A stretch of DNA of 64,000 bases from DASRJW01 sp964567755 (GCA_964567755.1 CAZMNW010000058.1:1-64000); one strand, 5' to 3'; positions 14,916 through 23,952 are shown, counted from the first letter of the stretch. A program made the numbers and translations. Notes: generated from the sequence alone by a model not told the origin.

Positions 14916-15959
14916 ATGCGATTTTATAGCAAGCGACACCGGTACTATTGTGGAGTCGATCTCCACGCCAGCAGCATGTACATCTGCATCCTGGACTCCG
15001 ACGGTGAGATTGTGGTGCACCGGAACCTCAAGAGCCGGCCCGAGGTGTTCCTTGCGGAGATCGCCCCTTACCGCGTCGACATCGTCGTGGCTGCCGAGTG
15101 CGTGTTCACCTGGTACTGGCTGGCGGACCTGTGCGCCCGCGAGAACATCGCCTTCGTTCTCGGGCACGCTCTGTACATGAAGGCGATCCACGGGGCCAAG
15201 ACGAAGAACGACCGCATCGATGCCCAGAAGATCGCCCTGCTGCTGCGCGGCGGGCTGCTGCCTCAGGCATACGTGTATCCATCGGCGATGCGATCGACTC
15301 GCGATCTTCTACGCCGTCGCTTGCACCTGGTGCGTCAGCGCGCCCAGCTGCTGACCCACATTCGGAACACGCACTATCAGTACAATCTCTCTGAACCCGC
15401 AGGAAGGGTCGCCTCAAAGGCGAACCGTGTTGGCATCGCCGAGAGTTTTCAGGACGCAAGCGTGCGCAAGAGCATGGAGGTCAACCTGGGTCTGCTCGCG
15501 TACTACGACAACGTGATCCGCGAGCTCGAAACCTACATTGGTCGGCTGGCCCAGGAACACGACTCCGAGTCTCTGAATCTCCTGCACTCGATTCCTGGGG
15601 TCGGCAAGATCCTTGGGCTGACGATTCTGTACGAGGTGCACGACATCCATCGCTTCCCGCGCGTGCAGAACTTCGCCTCCTATGCCCGGCTCATCCAGTG
15701 CGCGAAGGAATCCGCGGGCAAGAGAGTCGGAACGGGTGGCAGGAAGATGGGGAACGCGTATCTCAAGTGGGCCTTCTCCGAGGCTGCCGTGCTGTTTCTG
15801 CGTGGCAATCCGAGTGGGCAGAGACTCCTGAAGAAGCTGGAGCGCAAACAGGGCAAAGGCAAGGCCCTCAGCACTCTTGCCCACAAGATCGGGCGCGCCA
15901 CGTATTACATGCTGAAACGGAGAACGACGTTCGACGTGATCCGATTCATGAACGCTTGA
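14916..15959 (+). CDS. IS110-superfamily transposase, element 1
   Basis: 347 aa, the normal length. The N-terminal RuvC-like DEDD domain shows GVDLHASSMYICILD, VVAAECVFTWYWL and TKNDRIDAQKIALLL. A coiled region follows. The C-terminal IS116/IS110/IS902 domain has HSIPGVGKILGLTILYEV, FASYARLIQCAKESAGK (which should hold the catalytic serine) and GNAYLKWAFSEAAVLFL. AGGAGG precedes the ATG. Such recombinases use an RNA encoded in the element's noncoding end; a structured segment follows directly downstream. The ends of the element could not be fixed. Confidence 0.92.
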   Translation: MRFYSKRHRYYCGVDLHASSMYICILDSDGEIVVHRNLKSRPEVFLAEIAPYRVDIVVAAECVFTWYWLADLCARENIAFVLGHALYMKAIHGAKTKNDRIDAQKIALLLRGGLLPQAYVYPSAMRSTRDLLRRRLHLVRQRAQLLTHIRNTHYQYNLSEPAGRVASKANRVGIAESFQDASVRKSMEVNLGLLAYYDNVIRELETYIGRLAQEHDSESLNLLHSIPGVGKILGLTILYEVHDIHRFPRVQNFASYARLIQCAKESAGKRVGTGGRKMGNAYLKWAFSEAAVLFLRGNPSGQRLLKKLERKQGKGKALSTLAHKIGRATYYMLKRRTTFDVIRFMNA

Positions 15960-16087
15960 CAGGGAGAGCGAGTGAGCCCGGGGTCCAACTCGAGCCTTGA
16001 AGGCCGAATCTGGCGTCCGGATTCTGTTTGCGTGCGCCAGAGCTCTGGCAGTCCTACGGGTCTGATTGGCCACTCGCTCTCCCCCTG
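15960..16087 (+). ncRNA. Candidate structured (bridge/seek-type) RNA of the IS110 element
   Basis: Immediately after the transposase stop, CAGGGAGAGCGAGTG (15960-15974) pairs with CACTCGCTCTCCCCCTG (16071-16087), a 15-bp stem with a two-C bulge. The enclosed 96 nt contain further hairpins: GCCT-TGA-AGGC, GAATC/GATTC around a nine-nt loop, and GCCAGAGCTCTGGC (16036-16049), plus CCCG/CGGG closing pairs. A multi-stem RNA beside an IS110-family transposase gene fits the known guide RNAs of these elements. The location, size and boundaries are inference from complementarity. Confidence 0.45.
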
Positions 16088-16296
16088 GACCAGACGCGGA
16101 ACGTCGCAGTGCTCGACCGCGTTTCTGCCCCTCACCACGGTCGTGGGCTGAGATCTCAGCTTGCACCTGCAGGAACAGAAACGAAGTCAGAAACCGGGAG
16201 CACGACGACAACCCTGCGACGACAGCCGCCGTCAAGAACGGCCCGGGGAAGATCATTGCTCTTGACGGGAGGGTGCCTTGTATCTTCCCCACGCAG

Positions 16297-16315
16297 CCTA
16301 CCGACGGTCGGTAGG
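16297..16315. repeat. Perfect palindrome CCTACCGAC-G-GTCGGTAGG
   Basis: Nine-bp perfect arms with a one-base centre. The outer part, GCCTACC ... GGTAGG, is shared with the hairpin at 14861-14876 on the other side of transposase 1, so the two palindromes bracket element 1. They may be element ends or halves of a palindromic target. The rest of 16088-16374 shows no gene. Confidence 0.55.
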
Positions 16316-16374
16316 ATCATCTCGACGGGTTCCGGGAGAGGGTCGCCGTAGTGGCCTTGAGGCTGAGTCCTCGT

Positions 16375-17739
16375 TTATGAGATTGGCGCCCTCGACCGGT
16401 GCTCTGTGCTCGAACGGTATCCCGAGGCCTCGCACTGTCGGGCGTCCTCGCATGCACAAGGGTGAGCGCGAGCACCGGCTCCGAGGCTCCCGGCGTTTCC
16501 CGTCGGACGGGAGGAACGGGATGCGGTACGTCGGCATCGACATCGCCGCCGAGACGCACGTGGTCGCCGCCGTCGACGACCAGCGAGCGATCGTGCTCAA
16601 GACCACGTCGTTCACCGAGGACGCTGTGGGCTACCAGAAGCTCCTTGATCTGCTTGGGTCTGCGGACAACACCCTCGTCGCCATGGAGGCGACCGGTCAC
16701 TACTGGCGCAACCTGTTCGTGGTCCTTGCTGCCCTCGGGTTCAGCGTCGCGCTGCTCAATCCGCTGCGCACCCGGCGCTTCGCTGGCGAGGACCTCGAGC
16801 GCACCAAGACCGACGCCATCGACGCGCTCTCGATCGCACGCTTCGCCGCCGAGAAGCGCCCGGCTCCCACGCGGCTTCCCGACGCAGCGACCGAGGAACT
16901 TCGCGAACTCGTCCGGCTCCGCGATCGGCTTGTCCAGGACTTCGGGGACCGCACTCGCCAGCTCCACCGGCTCGTCGACCTCGGCTTCCCCGAGTTCACC
17001 CGGCACGTCCGCACGCTCAACAGCGAGCTGGCGAGCACGATCCTGCACGAATACCCCACTGCCGAAGCCTTCACCAGCGTCTCAGTCGCCCGGCTCGCGC
17101 GTTTGTGCTACGACGGTCGCCATCGGGTCGGCCGCGAGCTCGCCCGCGCGCTGCACGACGCCGCCAAGGTCTCCGTGGGCCGGCACCATGGTGCGGCCTA
17201 CCGCGTCCACGTCCGCTACACCTGCGAGGACCTCGACCTGTTGCGTCGGCGGATCCGCGAGGTCGAGGCCAGCATCAAGCGCAAGCTGGGCGACCACGAA
17301 GTCGGCTCGCTGTTGACCAGCTTCGACGGCATCGGCACCCAGACCGCGGCCCGGCTCATCGCCGAGTGCGGCGATCCCGCCGAGTTCCGCAGCGCCGACG
17401 CGCTGGCCGCGTACGTCGGCGTCGTCCCCGGCCTGAAGCAGTCCGGCAAGAGACGACCGTCTCGAGCAGGACTCACGCCGCACGGAAACGCGCGCCTGCG
17501 TGCTGCGCTCTGGATGCCAACCCTCACCGCCGTGCGCAAGAACCCCTGGCTGCGGGCGTACTACCAGCGCCTGATCGCACGCGGCAAGCTCCCGAAGGTC
17601 GCGCTCGTCGCGTGCATGCGAAAGCTCCTGCACGCCGTCTACTGGATCGCCACGCACCGACGCCCCTTCGTTTCACTGCTCTCGAACACCGACAGCCAAG
17701 CTGCACTCAACCCTTGATGGAGGTCACGGTATCTCATAA
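16375..17739 (+). mobile_element. IS110/IS1111-type insertion sequence, element 2 (approximate limits)
   Basis: TTATGAGAT (16375-16383) and ATCTCATAA (17731-17739) are nine-bp inverted repeats enclosing one transposase gene. Short subterminal inverted repeats are typical of the IS1111 branch of the IS110 superfamily, and the true tips may extend a few bases beyond. The left noncoding part is about 140 bp and the right only about 15 bp, so any guide RNA would most likely be on the left. Confidence 0.6.
16521..17717 (+). CDS. IS110-superfamily transposase, element 2
   Basis: 398 aa. DEDD motifs are GIDIAAETHVVAAVD, VAMEATGHYWRNL and ERTKTDAIDALSIARF. The C-terminal serine domain has TSFDGIGTQTAARLIAECGD, DALAAYVGVVPGLKQSGK and GNARLRAALWMPTLTAVR. 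It is only distantly related to element 1. I chose ATG 16521, preceded by GGGAGG and beginning the conserved domain at once; the frame is open upstream to 16278 but that part does not resemble the family. A CCCGT-CGG-ACGGG hairpin overlaps the ribosome site. Confidence 0.92.
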   Translation: MRYVGIDIAAETHVVAAVDDQRAIVLKTTSFTEDAVGYQKLLDLLGSADNTLVAMEATGHYWRNLFVVLAALGFSVALLNPLRTRRFAGEDLERTKTDAIDALSIARFAAEKRPAPTRLPDAATEELRELVRLRDRLVQDFGDRTRQLHRLVDLGFPEFTRHVRTLNSELASTILHEYPTAEAFTSVSVARLARLCYDGRHRVGRELARALHDAAKVSVGRHHGAAYRVHVRYTCEDLDLLRRRIREVEASIKRKLGDHEVGSLLTSFDGIGTQTAARLIAECGDPAEFRSADALAAYVGVVPGLKQSGKRRPSRAGLTPHGNARLRAALWMPTLTAVRKNPWLRAYYQRLIARGKLPKVALVACMRKLLHAVYWIATHRRPFVSLLSNTDSQAALNP

Positions 17740-17967
17740 GAGTTGGACCCCTTGAGCTGATTTCAAACTGAAACGGCCGGCCCACCGAAGTGATGTCGTC
17801 ACGGGTTATTGGCCCGCCGCACCGCAAGTTAGCCTCCATGACCTTCCATCCAGTTTCAATCCACGGGAGTCCCCGGGAGCGGGGTTCCTTGGAAAAGTCG
17901 GGAAGAATCCGGGAAGAACCTGCGACCGGAACCTAATAGACAACAGGTGCTCTGGAGGAGGTGGCGG

Positions 17968-18837
17968 ATGACGAGCATGGGAGATGCGGGATCGATGGAA
18001 TGTCGGGACCCTGAAAACGAGATCCAAAGAACACTCGAGATCTTCGTTTCGAATGGCCAGGTCACCGAACTGCGCGTGCTCGGCACGGGAAGTGGCGTGG
18101 CCAGCGGCTACTACGACGATCCCGCAAAGCTGGCAGGGGACGCGACGTCGTTGAGCGGGAAAGCAACCGGTGTCTATTTCACGCTGAATCGCGTGAACCC
18201 GGAACTGTTGGCTCGGGCGACGAACCGGATGCGTCGCTACAGCAAACATGCCACCTCGGATGTGGACATCATCAACCGAGACTGGATCCTCGTCGATTTC
18301 GACCCCACTCGGCCTTCAGGAATCTCTTCCACGAATGTGGAGCACGAAGCATCGATGGCTCGCGCAAAGAAATGCACCAAGTGGCTCCTGCAGCGCGATA
18401 TTCCATCAAATGCGCTTGTTGTCGCTGACAGCGGTAATGGGGCCCACGTCCTTCTCCGCATCGACCTTCCAAACGACGTGGAATCCCATGGGCTGATTAA
18501 GGCGATCCTTGCTGTGATCGACCTACAGTTCAGCGACGAGCACGTGAAGGTTGACGTGACAACCGGAAACGCAAGCCCGCCTCCCCGAAAGAGCCAGGGC
18601 TCGCCCGCGCCGAAGTCCGGAAGAACGCAGTGCCGGTGTTCGATGCGCGATCCGCGGAACGCCGCGCGGAGCCGCCGGGCGCTCGCCGGTTCCAGGCTCG
18701 CGGAAAAGCGTTCGGCCAAGTCCGCCTGCGAGTACCGATACGAGGGGAGCGCCGTCCCCCAACCCAGAACGACGGTCGGCGACGTCATGGCGCGGTGCGA
18801 TCGCGCCCGTTTCCGGGCCGCCGAGGGGGGTGGGTGA
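17968..18837 (+). pseudogene. N-terminal part of an archaeo-eukaryotic primase/polymerase (plasmid or phage replication protein)
   Basis: From ATG 17968 (GGAGGAGG upstream), about 205 codons encode a PrimPol-type domain. The DxD motif is WILVDFDPTRP, the sxH-like motif is DSGNGAHVLLRID, and the third acidic motif is VKVDVTTGNAS. At about 18582 the protein changes abruptly to a low-complexity sequence that is antisense to a type III PKS fragment, and it ends at 18837. The expected helicase or primase C-terminal region is missing. This is a replication gene of a mobile element truncated by rearrangement. Confidence 0.65.
18583..18788 (-). pseudogene. 5' fragment of a type III polyketide synthase gene
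   Basis: From ATG 18788 the minus strand encodes VVLGWGTALPSYRYSQADLA and SRIEHRHCVLPDFG, the N terminus of chalcone/stilbene-synthase-like enzymes. The frame then runs into the primase fragment near 18583, so the catalytic Cys-His-Asn region is lost. Codon use matches the host. It is a broken biosynthetic gene, not a functional PKS. Confidence 0.65.
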
Positions 18838-18879
18838 AGAATCGTCACGCCCGGCAGTCTAACCGCTCCGGCTCTTGGG

Positions 18880-19110
18880 TGGGGAAAGCCTCCCTCGGTA
18901 CGCCGTACACACCCAAGCGGTGCAACGTCAGCGTCTCCTCCAGGCCCTCGGCCAGACTCGCAGCCGCCGACTGGTCTTTTGCTCCAGCTCGGCATGCAGC
19001 GCCTCGAGCGCCGCACGTGCCTCCGCGTAGGTCGGGCGGTCGTATGCCCATTGCAGTCGCCGGCGCCAGATCGCCTGCTCCTTCTTCGGCAAGTACCCAA
19101 CCACGTTTCT
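18880..19110 (-). pseudogene. IS256/Mutator-family transposase remnant
   Basis: In one minus frame LPKKEQAIWRRRLQWAYDRP and TYAEARAALEALHAELEQK appear; the adjacent frame continues with QSAAASLAEGLEETLTLHRL. Together these are the C-terminal region of a Mutator-family transposase with one frameshift near 18975. Both ends are missing. Its position just upstream of the PKS fragment suggests this area was repeatedly hit by insertions. The region 19111-19387 holds nothing further I can identify. Confidence 0.65.
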
Positions 19111-19387
19111 GCGCCTGTGTCAGGCGAGGCTTCGTGGAGGCGAGATGACGACTCGGTCCTGACCGACACGAGGACAAGCCGATAACGTGCCTGGCCAAAG
19201 AGGCTGCTGTCAGCGATTGGCTCCTCGCGTGCTACTCTTCATCTTGGCCCGGGCACATGAGCCCCTCGATGAGGCCGGGATACGAATACCGTCAGACAGA
19301 CTGCAGTCGTCACCTGCTCGCTCACGGAGCCCACTTGCGGGAGAAGTCCAGATAGGCATGTTATCCGGCTCGCCCTCCGCCGTAAGG

Positions 19388-20206
19388 CTAAAAGACTGTG
19401 TTTGCAATGATGAGAATCTCCGAGACGGCATCAGCGTGTGCGGCCGGACGTACAAAACCTCGAAGGACGTCGTCGTCCGGCAGAGCCAAAGAAACCAAAC
19501 TCAAGCCGAAAAGACGCTGGCTGCATTCCAAAAGGGCTTCCGCAATTCCCACGGGGAAACCCAGCACACAATAGTTGGTTGCGAAGAGAAACAGTTGATC
19601 GGTCTCGGCTGAGCTATATCCGATCGGAAGAGCGCGTGATTTCCGCGTATGGTATTCGTCGAGGTACAGTAAATCCCACCGTGCTCCATCGAGGCTCACG
19701 ATCTCGTAGACATCGCCCCCGGCGGCTGCGCCAAGACGATGGCAGATCACGTGACAGCCGCTATCGGTGAGCAGCTTGGAGAGGTAGCACAGCTCTCCGA
19801 GTGGACCATTCACGGGGATCGCGTTTTCGGGGTTGCGCCCGAATTCTCCAGCGGCACCCGGAAGGATGTCGAAACCACCGCCTGCAGCGATCCTGCGCTG
19901 AACTATTTTAGGTAAGGAAAGGTAATTCTGCGAGGAGTCACTCTCCAGGAGATCGCGCGCTTGCTCGATGGATAGCGTGACCCTAGACCTAGACGGGCCT
20001 CCCTTGGCGGAAGGGCTGGAAGAAGCTCGGCCAAGTAGGCGGTCTAGAAACGTGGTTCGCCATCGTTTGGTCCGCTCGGCTCGACGTCCAGCCAATGCGC
20101 GAGCCGCTTCACACTTGCCGTTACGGCAATAGCCGTCCGTTGCTTGTGCCGTTGCGACCAGAATCGTGGCCCCGCATGCCTGACATGTTGTCTTCGGCTC
20201 TGCCAT
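19388..20206 (-). CDS. Uncharacterised protein with N-terminal zinc finger
   Basis: 272 aa, no family recognised. The first 35 residues carry CQACGATILVATAQATDGYC and a following GKC, a likely four-cysteine zinc finger. A basic linker follows. The C-terminal 170 residues are a globular domain with GEFGRNPENAIPVNGPLGEL, RWDLLYLDEYHTRKSRALPI and GYSSAETDQLFLFATNYCV. The ATG at 20206 has GGAGA close upstream. The globular part has the feel of single-domain proteins found with toxins and mobile elements, but that is impression only. It lies alone between fragments. Confidence 0.6.
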   Translation of the reverse strand: MAEPKTTCQACGATILVATAQATDGYCRNGKCEAARALAGRRAERTKRWRTTFLDRLLGRASSSPSAKGGPSRSRVTLSIEQARDLLESDSSQNYLSLPKIVQRRIAAGGGFDILPGAAGEFGRNPENAIPVNGPLGELCYLSKLLTDSGCHVICHRLGAAAGGDVYEIVSLDGARWDLLYLDEYHTRKSRALPIGYSSAETDQLFLFATNYCVLGFPVGIAEALLECSQRLFGLSLVSLALPDDDVLRGFVRPAAHADAVSEILIIANTVF

Positions 20207-21157
20207 GATCTCCGCTCGTGTGACCTAACGCTTGCCGTTCACCTGCGGCCGACCACGACTGACCGCGATCTTTAAGAGAGACTCGCCTCGACAGGCGCGA
20301 GGCGCCAACACGACATCAGCGTCATCGTAGGGAAAGTGACTGTGAGGGCCGAGCCTACCGAAAAAACTACTCGCGGTCGCTCAAGCCCCAGCTTGGTCAC
20401 GGCAGGCTCCTACATCTTTGATGCGTACTGGTCGAATGATACCCCGGCGCTCCTCCCACCGCCAGTGCTTTCGGTTCACCGCAGCGATTTCGTTTTCCGC
20501 GTAGGCTCTTGTCGAAACGTCGCCGTAGCGGCACCCTGAATTTCGGCCACACTCCCCCAACTACTTCTCGCTTTGGCTTCTTATCCCCGTACTTCTTCGG
20601 ATCCAGGGTCAGCGCCATCAACCGCAGACACGGGATCTGCGCGTATGCATAGACGCACACCAGGCGCTGTCTCGCACCGACACTGTTGCATTTATCCTCT
20701 GCCTGAGATCGACCGTTCGAAACGATGCCGCTGGGTTCGTGCGGAGTGGTGGCTGGCATTAGCATTCCTGGCCTTTCTCAATCGCAAACTGCCGATCATG
20801 CTTTTCGGGTCAGGGATCTTCAGAAGACTCGACTTGTATTCAAGTTCCGCTCTCGTACAACCACGAGCAACGTCGTGAGAATTCGTTGACGTCGCACAAA
20901 CCTCGTCGCGCCGTCTGCTATAATGCCACCAATTCCAGGGGCGTTGAGGGAGGCGGTCGCGGCAGCCGTGGCCTCGATCCAAAGACCGCGAGCGCGTGCC
21001 CGGGTCGTTTATCGGGCCAATTCCAACTGATGGGTCCAGGTCTCGGAATCACCCGGGATTTCGGTTCCGCCTTCGGCCTCCCCGCGCTCCTCCTCGCTCC
21101 CCCGGTGGTCACGCCGCCGGTGCCCGCTTCGGTGTCGCCGCATGAGGAGGAACAGCC
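20207..21157. other. 950-bp region without a clear intact gene
   Basis: On the minus strand, 20397-20765 encodes LTLDPKKYGDKKPKREVVGG and VWPKFRVPLRRRF, which weakly resembles rolling-circle replication initiators but is short and degenerate. The plus strand has no convincing gene. An extended -10 element is at 20916-20924, leaving a 230-nt leader before the GTG at 21158. No riboswitch was recognised in that leader. Confidence 0.4.
20916..20924 (+). promoter_or_regulatory. Extended -10 promoter element for the beta-propeller gene
   Basis: TGCTATAAT is a consensus extended -10 (TGnTATAAT). A TTGACG lies upstream at 20886, but 27 bp away, too far to act as a normal -35. The extended motif can compensate for the lack of a -35. 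The first gene downstream starts at 21158. Confidence 0.4.
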
Positions 21158-23785
21158 GTGAGATCACGCAGCATTTACATATTGGCCCCTGAGGCCGTGC
21201 TCTTCTTGCTCGTAGCATTCGCGCATGTCTCGGATGCTTCTCCGCCGCCGGGGCGCGGCCATGGTAGCCACGGCCCGCCCGAGGATCGCGGCAGGGGTCG
21301 CGGCGCCGGCGAGACGACGCTCCCTGGCCAGTCACAGTCTTCACCCATCGCTGTCTCGCCGGACGACCGCACCGTCTGGGTCGTGAACCCAGACAACGAC
21401 AGCGTCACCCTGTTTGCGGTGACCGAGGCAGGCCTCGACAAGCTCGAGGAGATCGCCGTCGGTGACGAACCGACGCAATTGGCGATCAGCCCCGACGGCC
21501 GCTTCGTCTACGTCGCCAACACGGTGAGCGGCACGATCTCTGTGCTCCGGACGAACGGGCGGAATCCGAGAGTGCAGCACACCATCCGTGCCGGGACCGA
21601 GCCGTACGGCCTCGCCTTCACGCCCAACGGCACGAAGCTCTACGTCGCCAACGCGCGCTCGAACGACCTCACCGTGATCGACCCGCGCGGCAACCGGGTG
21701 ATCGACACGATCGACGGCGTCGGCCTCGAGCCGCGTGGCATCGCCATCACCAACGACGGCGACGGCGACGACGACGACGAGAAGTTGTACGTGACCCAGT
21801 TCCTGGGAGTCGACCGGCCGGGGGTGCTGATCGGGCGTGATGACTACAAGGAGGCCCGCGTCACGGTGCTCTCCGTCAAGGACGACGAAGTGATCGGTGA
21901 GGTGGTGCTGAATCCCATGGCCGACACCGGCTTCCGCTCCAACGGCTCGGCCCTGGACCGCATCGCCGCCGCGAACCCGCCAGCTTTCACCTTCACCACG
22001 GGGGCCTTCCCGAACCAGCTGAACGCCATCGCCATCAAAGGCGATCGCGCTTACGTGCCGAATACTGCTGCGTCGCCCAACGGCCCGGTGCGCTTCAACG
22101 TGAACGTCCAGGCCTTCTTCTCGGTGATCGACACCGATGAGGACGTGGAAGGCACGGCGAACGGCGCGGTGCAAACGATCAACATGAACCTCGGCGTCAA
22201 CTTCGAGGCTGCAGGGCCGAGCAAAGTGTTTTTCGCCGTGCCCTGGCACGTGGCGTTCGAGCACGACTCGAATACGGGCTGGGTGGTGTCGGCATCGTCG
22301 AACCTGATCGTCAAGGTCGACCTGGACGCGGAGGGCACGCCGACGATCCACGCGCCCACTGCACCCGGTGACCCTGGGGCGATCGTGCGGATCTTCGTTG
22401 GTCAGAACCCGAAGGGTATCGCCATCGACTCGCGCGACCGGCGGGCGTACGTGGCGAACGAGGTGTCGCGCGACGTATCGGTGATCGACCTCGAATCGCA
22501 CAGCGTGATCGCCACGGTGTCCGCCGCCGGCCTCCCCGCGGCAGGCAGCGAGGCCGCAAAGCTCCTCATCGGCAAGGCGCTCTTCCACTCGTCAACGGGG
22601 GTGAACCTGCCAACGCTTGGCGACCTGGGCACGACCGCCCTGCGTCTCTCGTCCGATGGCTGGTCCTCGTGCGTCGCTTGCCACCCGTTCGGGCTCACCG
22701 ACAACGTCGTGTGGATCTTCGGGTCTGGGCCCCGACGCTCCGTGCCGCTCAACGGCAGCTTCAACCCGCGCGACCCGACGGACGCCAAGATGCTCAACTA
22801 CTCGGCGATCTTCGACGAGATCCAGGACTTTGAAGACAACATGCGCAACACCTCCGGCGGCCTCGGCCTGATCACCCTCGCCGACGGAGTCACCCCGGAC
22901 CCGACGCTGAACGCCTTCGCCCTACCGAACACCGGGCGGAGCGCACGCTTCGACGCCATGGCGGCGTGGGTCGCTGTCGGCATCCGTTCCCCGATCTCGC
23001 CTCTCAACGAGGACGAACGCGACGTGCGCAGGGGACGAAAGCTCTTCGAGCAGGCCAACTGTGCGTCTTGCCACGGCGGCGCCGGCTGGTCGTCGAGTCG
23101 CCGCGACTACGTCCCGCCGCCTGCGGCCGGCGACATCTCGAACGGCCAGCTGCTCCGCTTCCTGCAGCAGGTCAGCACGTTCGATCCGGCGGCGGTAAAC
23201 GAGATCCGGCAGAACCAGGCCGCGCCGCGTGGCGCCGACGGCTTCAACCCGCCGTCGCTCCTTGGCGTCGGCGCGATGACGCCGGTGCTGCACAACGGTG
23301 CTGCGATCACACTCGAGGACGTGCTGGAGAACTTGGCGCACCGAAGCGCCGGGACAAGCGGCGTGGACATGCTTTCAGAGGGGCGCGATCGCGACAGGCT
23401 CGCGGCCTTCGTCGCCTCAATTGACGCATCGACGCGACCCTTCCCGATCACGCCGCTCGTGGCGGCGAACACCGCGAAGGCGACTCTGGAGGGGAACCGG
23501 GACGAACTGGATGGGATCGAGCTCGAGCCTCTGCGCAACCCGGCGCGTCGCGGGGCGAGCATCGGCTACGCCCTCGGCCGTCGCGGCCCGGTGGAGCTGG
23601 ATATCTACGACGTGCGGGGGCACCGCGTTGCCCTGCTGCTACAGGGGGTGCAGGAGGCCGGCCGCCATCGGCTCACCTGGGACGGCCTGGATGCAGCGGG
23701 CGTGAGGGCTCCGTCGGGCATCTACTACGTGCGCTTGCGTCTCGCCGACGCGACGCGCACGCGCAAACTCGTAGTCGTGCGCTAA
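21158..23785 (+). CDS. Secreted beta-propeller/di-heme cytochrome c protein with C-terminal FlgD Ig-like domain
   Basis: 875 aa. A signal peptide (YILAPEAVLFLLVAFAH) precedes YVTN-type propeller repeats such as AISPDGRFVYVANTVSGTIS and LAFTPNGTKLYVANARSNDL. Two c-type heme motifs follow, CVACH near residue 505 and CASCH near 640, as in di-heme cytochrome c peroxidase/MauG-like proteins. The last 90 residues form a FlgD-type Ig domain, with VELDIYDVRGHRV and APSGIYYVRLRLAD, used by some phyla for surface proteins. A poly-Asp loop (DGDGDDDDE) near residue 205 may bind calcium. GTG 21158 has GAGGAGG upstream. The role is probably extracytoplasmic electron transfer or oxidation; the substrate is unknown. 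Confidence 0.85.
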   Translation: MRSRSIYILAPEAVLFLLVAFAHVSDASPPPGRGHGSHGPPEDRGRGRGAGETTLPGQSQSSPIAVSPDDRTVWVVNPDNDSVTLFAVTEAGLDKLEEIAVGDEPTQLAISPDGRFVYVANTVSGTISVLRTNGRNPRVQHTIRAGTEPYGLAFTPNGTKLYVANARSNDLTVIDPRGNRVIDTIDGVGLEPRGIAITNDGDGDDDDEKLYVTQFLGVDRPGVLIGRDDYKEARVTVLSVKDDEVIGEVVLNPMADTGFRSNGSALDRIAAANPPAFTFTTGAFPNQLNAIAIKGDRAYVPNTAASPNGPVRFNVNVQAFFSVIDTDEDVEGTANGAVQTINMNLGVNFEAAGPSKVFFAVPWHVAFEHDSNTGWVVSASSNLIVKVDLDAEGTPTIHAPTAPGDPGAIVRIFVGQNPKGIAIDSRDRRAYVANEVSRDVSVIDLESHSVIATVSAAGLPAAGSEAAKLLIGKALFHSSTGVNLPTLGDLGTTALRLSSDGWSSCVACHPFGLTDNVVWIFGSGPRRSVPLNGSFNPRDPTDAKMLNYSAIFDEIQDFEDNMRNTSGGLGLITLADGVTPDPTLNAFALPNTGRSARFDAMAAWVAVGIRSPISPLNEDERDVRRGRKLFEQANCASCHGGAGWSSSRRDYVPPPAAGDISNGQLLRFLQQVSTFDPAAVNEIRQNQAAPRGADGFNPPSLLGVGAMTPVLHNGAAITLEDVLENLAHRSAGTSGVDMLSEGRDRDRLAAFVASIDASTRPFPITPLVAANTAKATLEGNRDELDGIELEPLRNPARRGASIGYALGRRGPVELDIYDVRGHRVALLLQGVQEAGRHRLTWDGLDAAGVRAPSGIYYVRLRLADATRTRKLVVVR

Positions 23786-23952
23786 TCGCGATACAAGCTT
23801 TTGACGGCAGAGATCGATTTCTGGGCTATCGCGGTGGGAACGGAATGTACACCCAGCTCCCCACCGCATAGCCCAGCTTTGGCCCGAGCATGTGAAAGGA
23901 GTTCACCGACGTCCCGAAGTTGTCTTCTTCCCAGCCTAACCTGGTCGCATCT

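Noticed and set aside
17853..17888. CRISPR array
   Set aside because: Only one repeat-like unit was found; no second copy at spacer distance and no cas genes.
21341..22588. 415-codon minus-strand frame in the propeller gene
   Set aside because: It is antisense to YVTN repeats and rich in His, Arg and Val with no motif.
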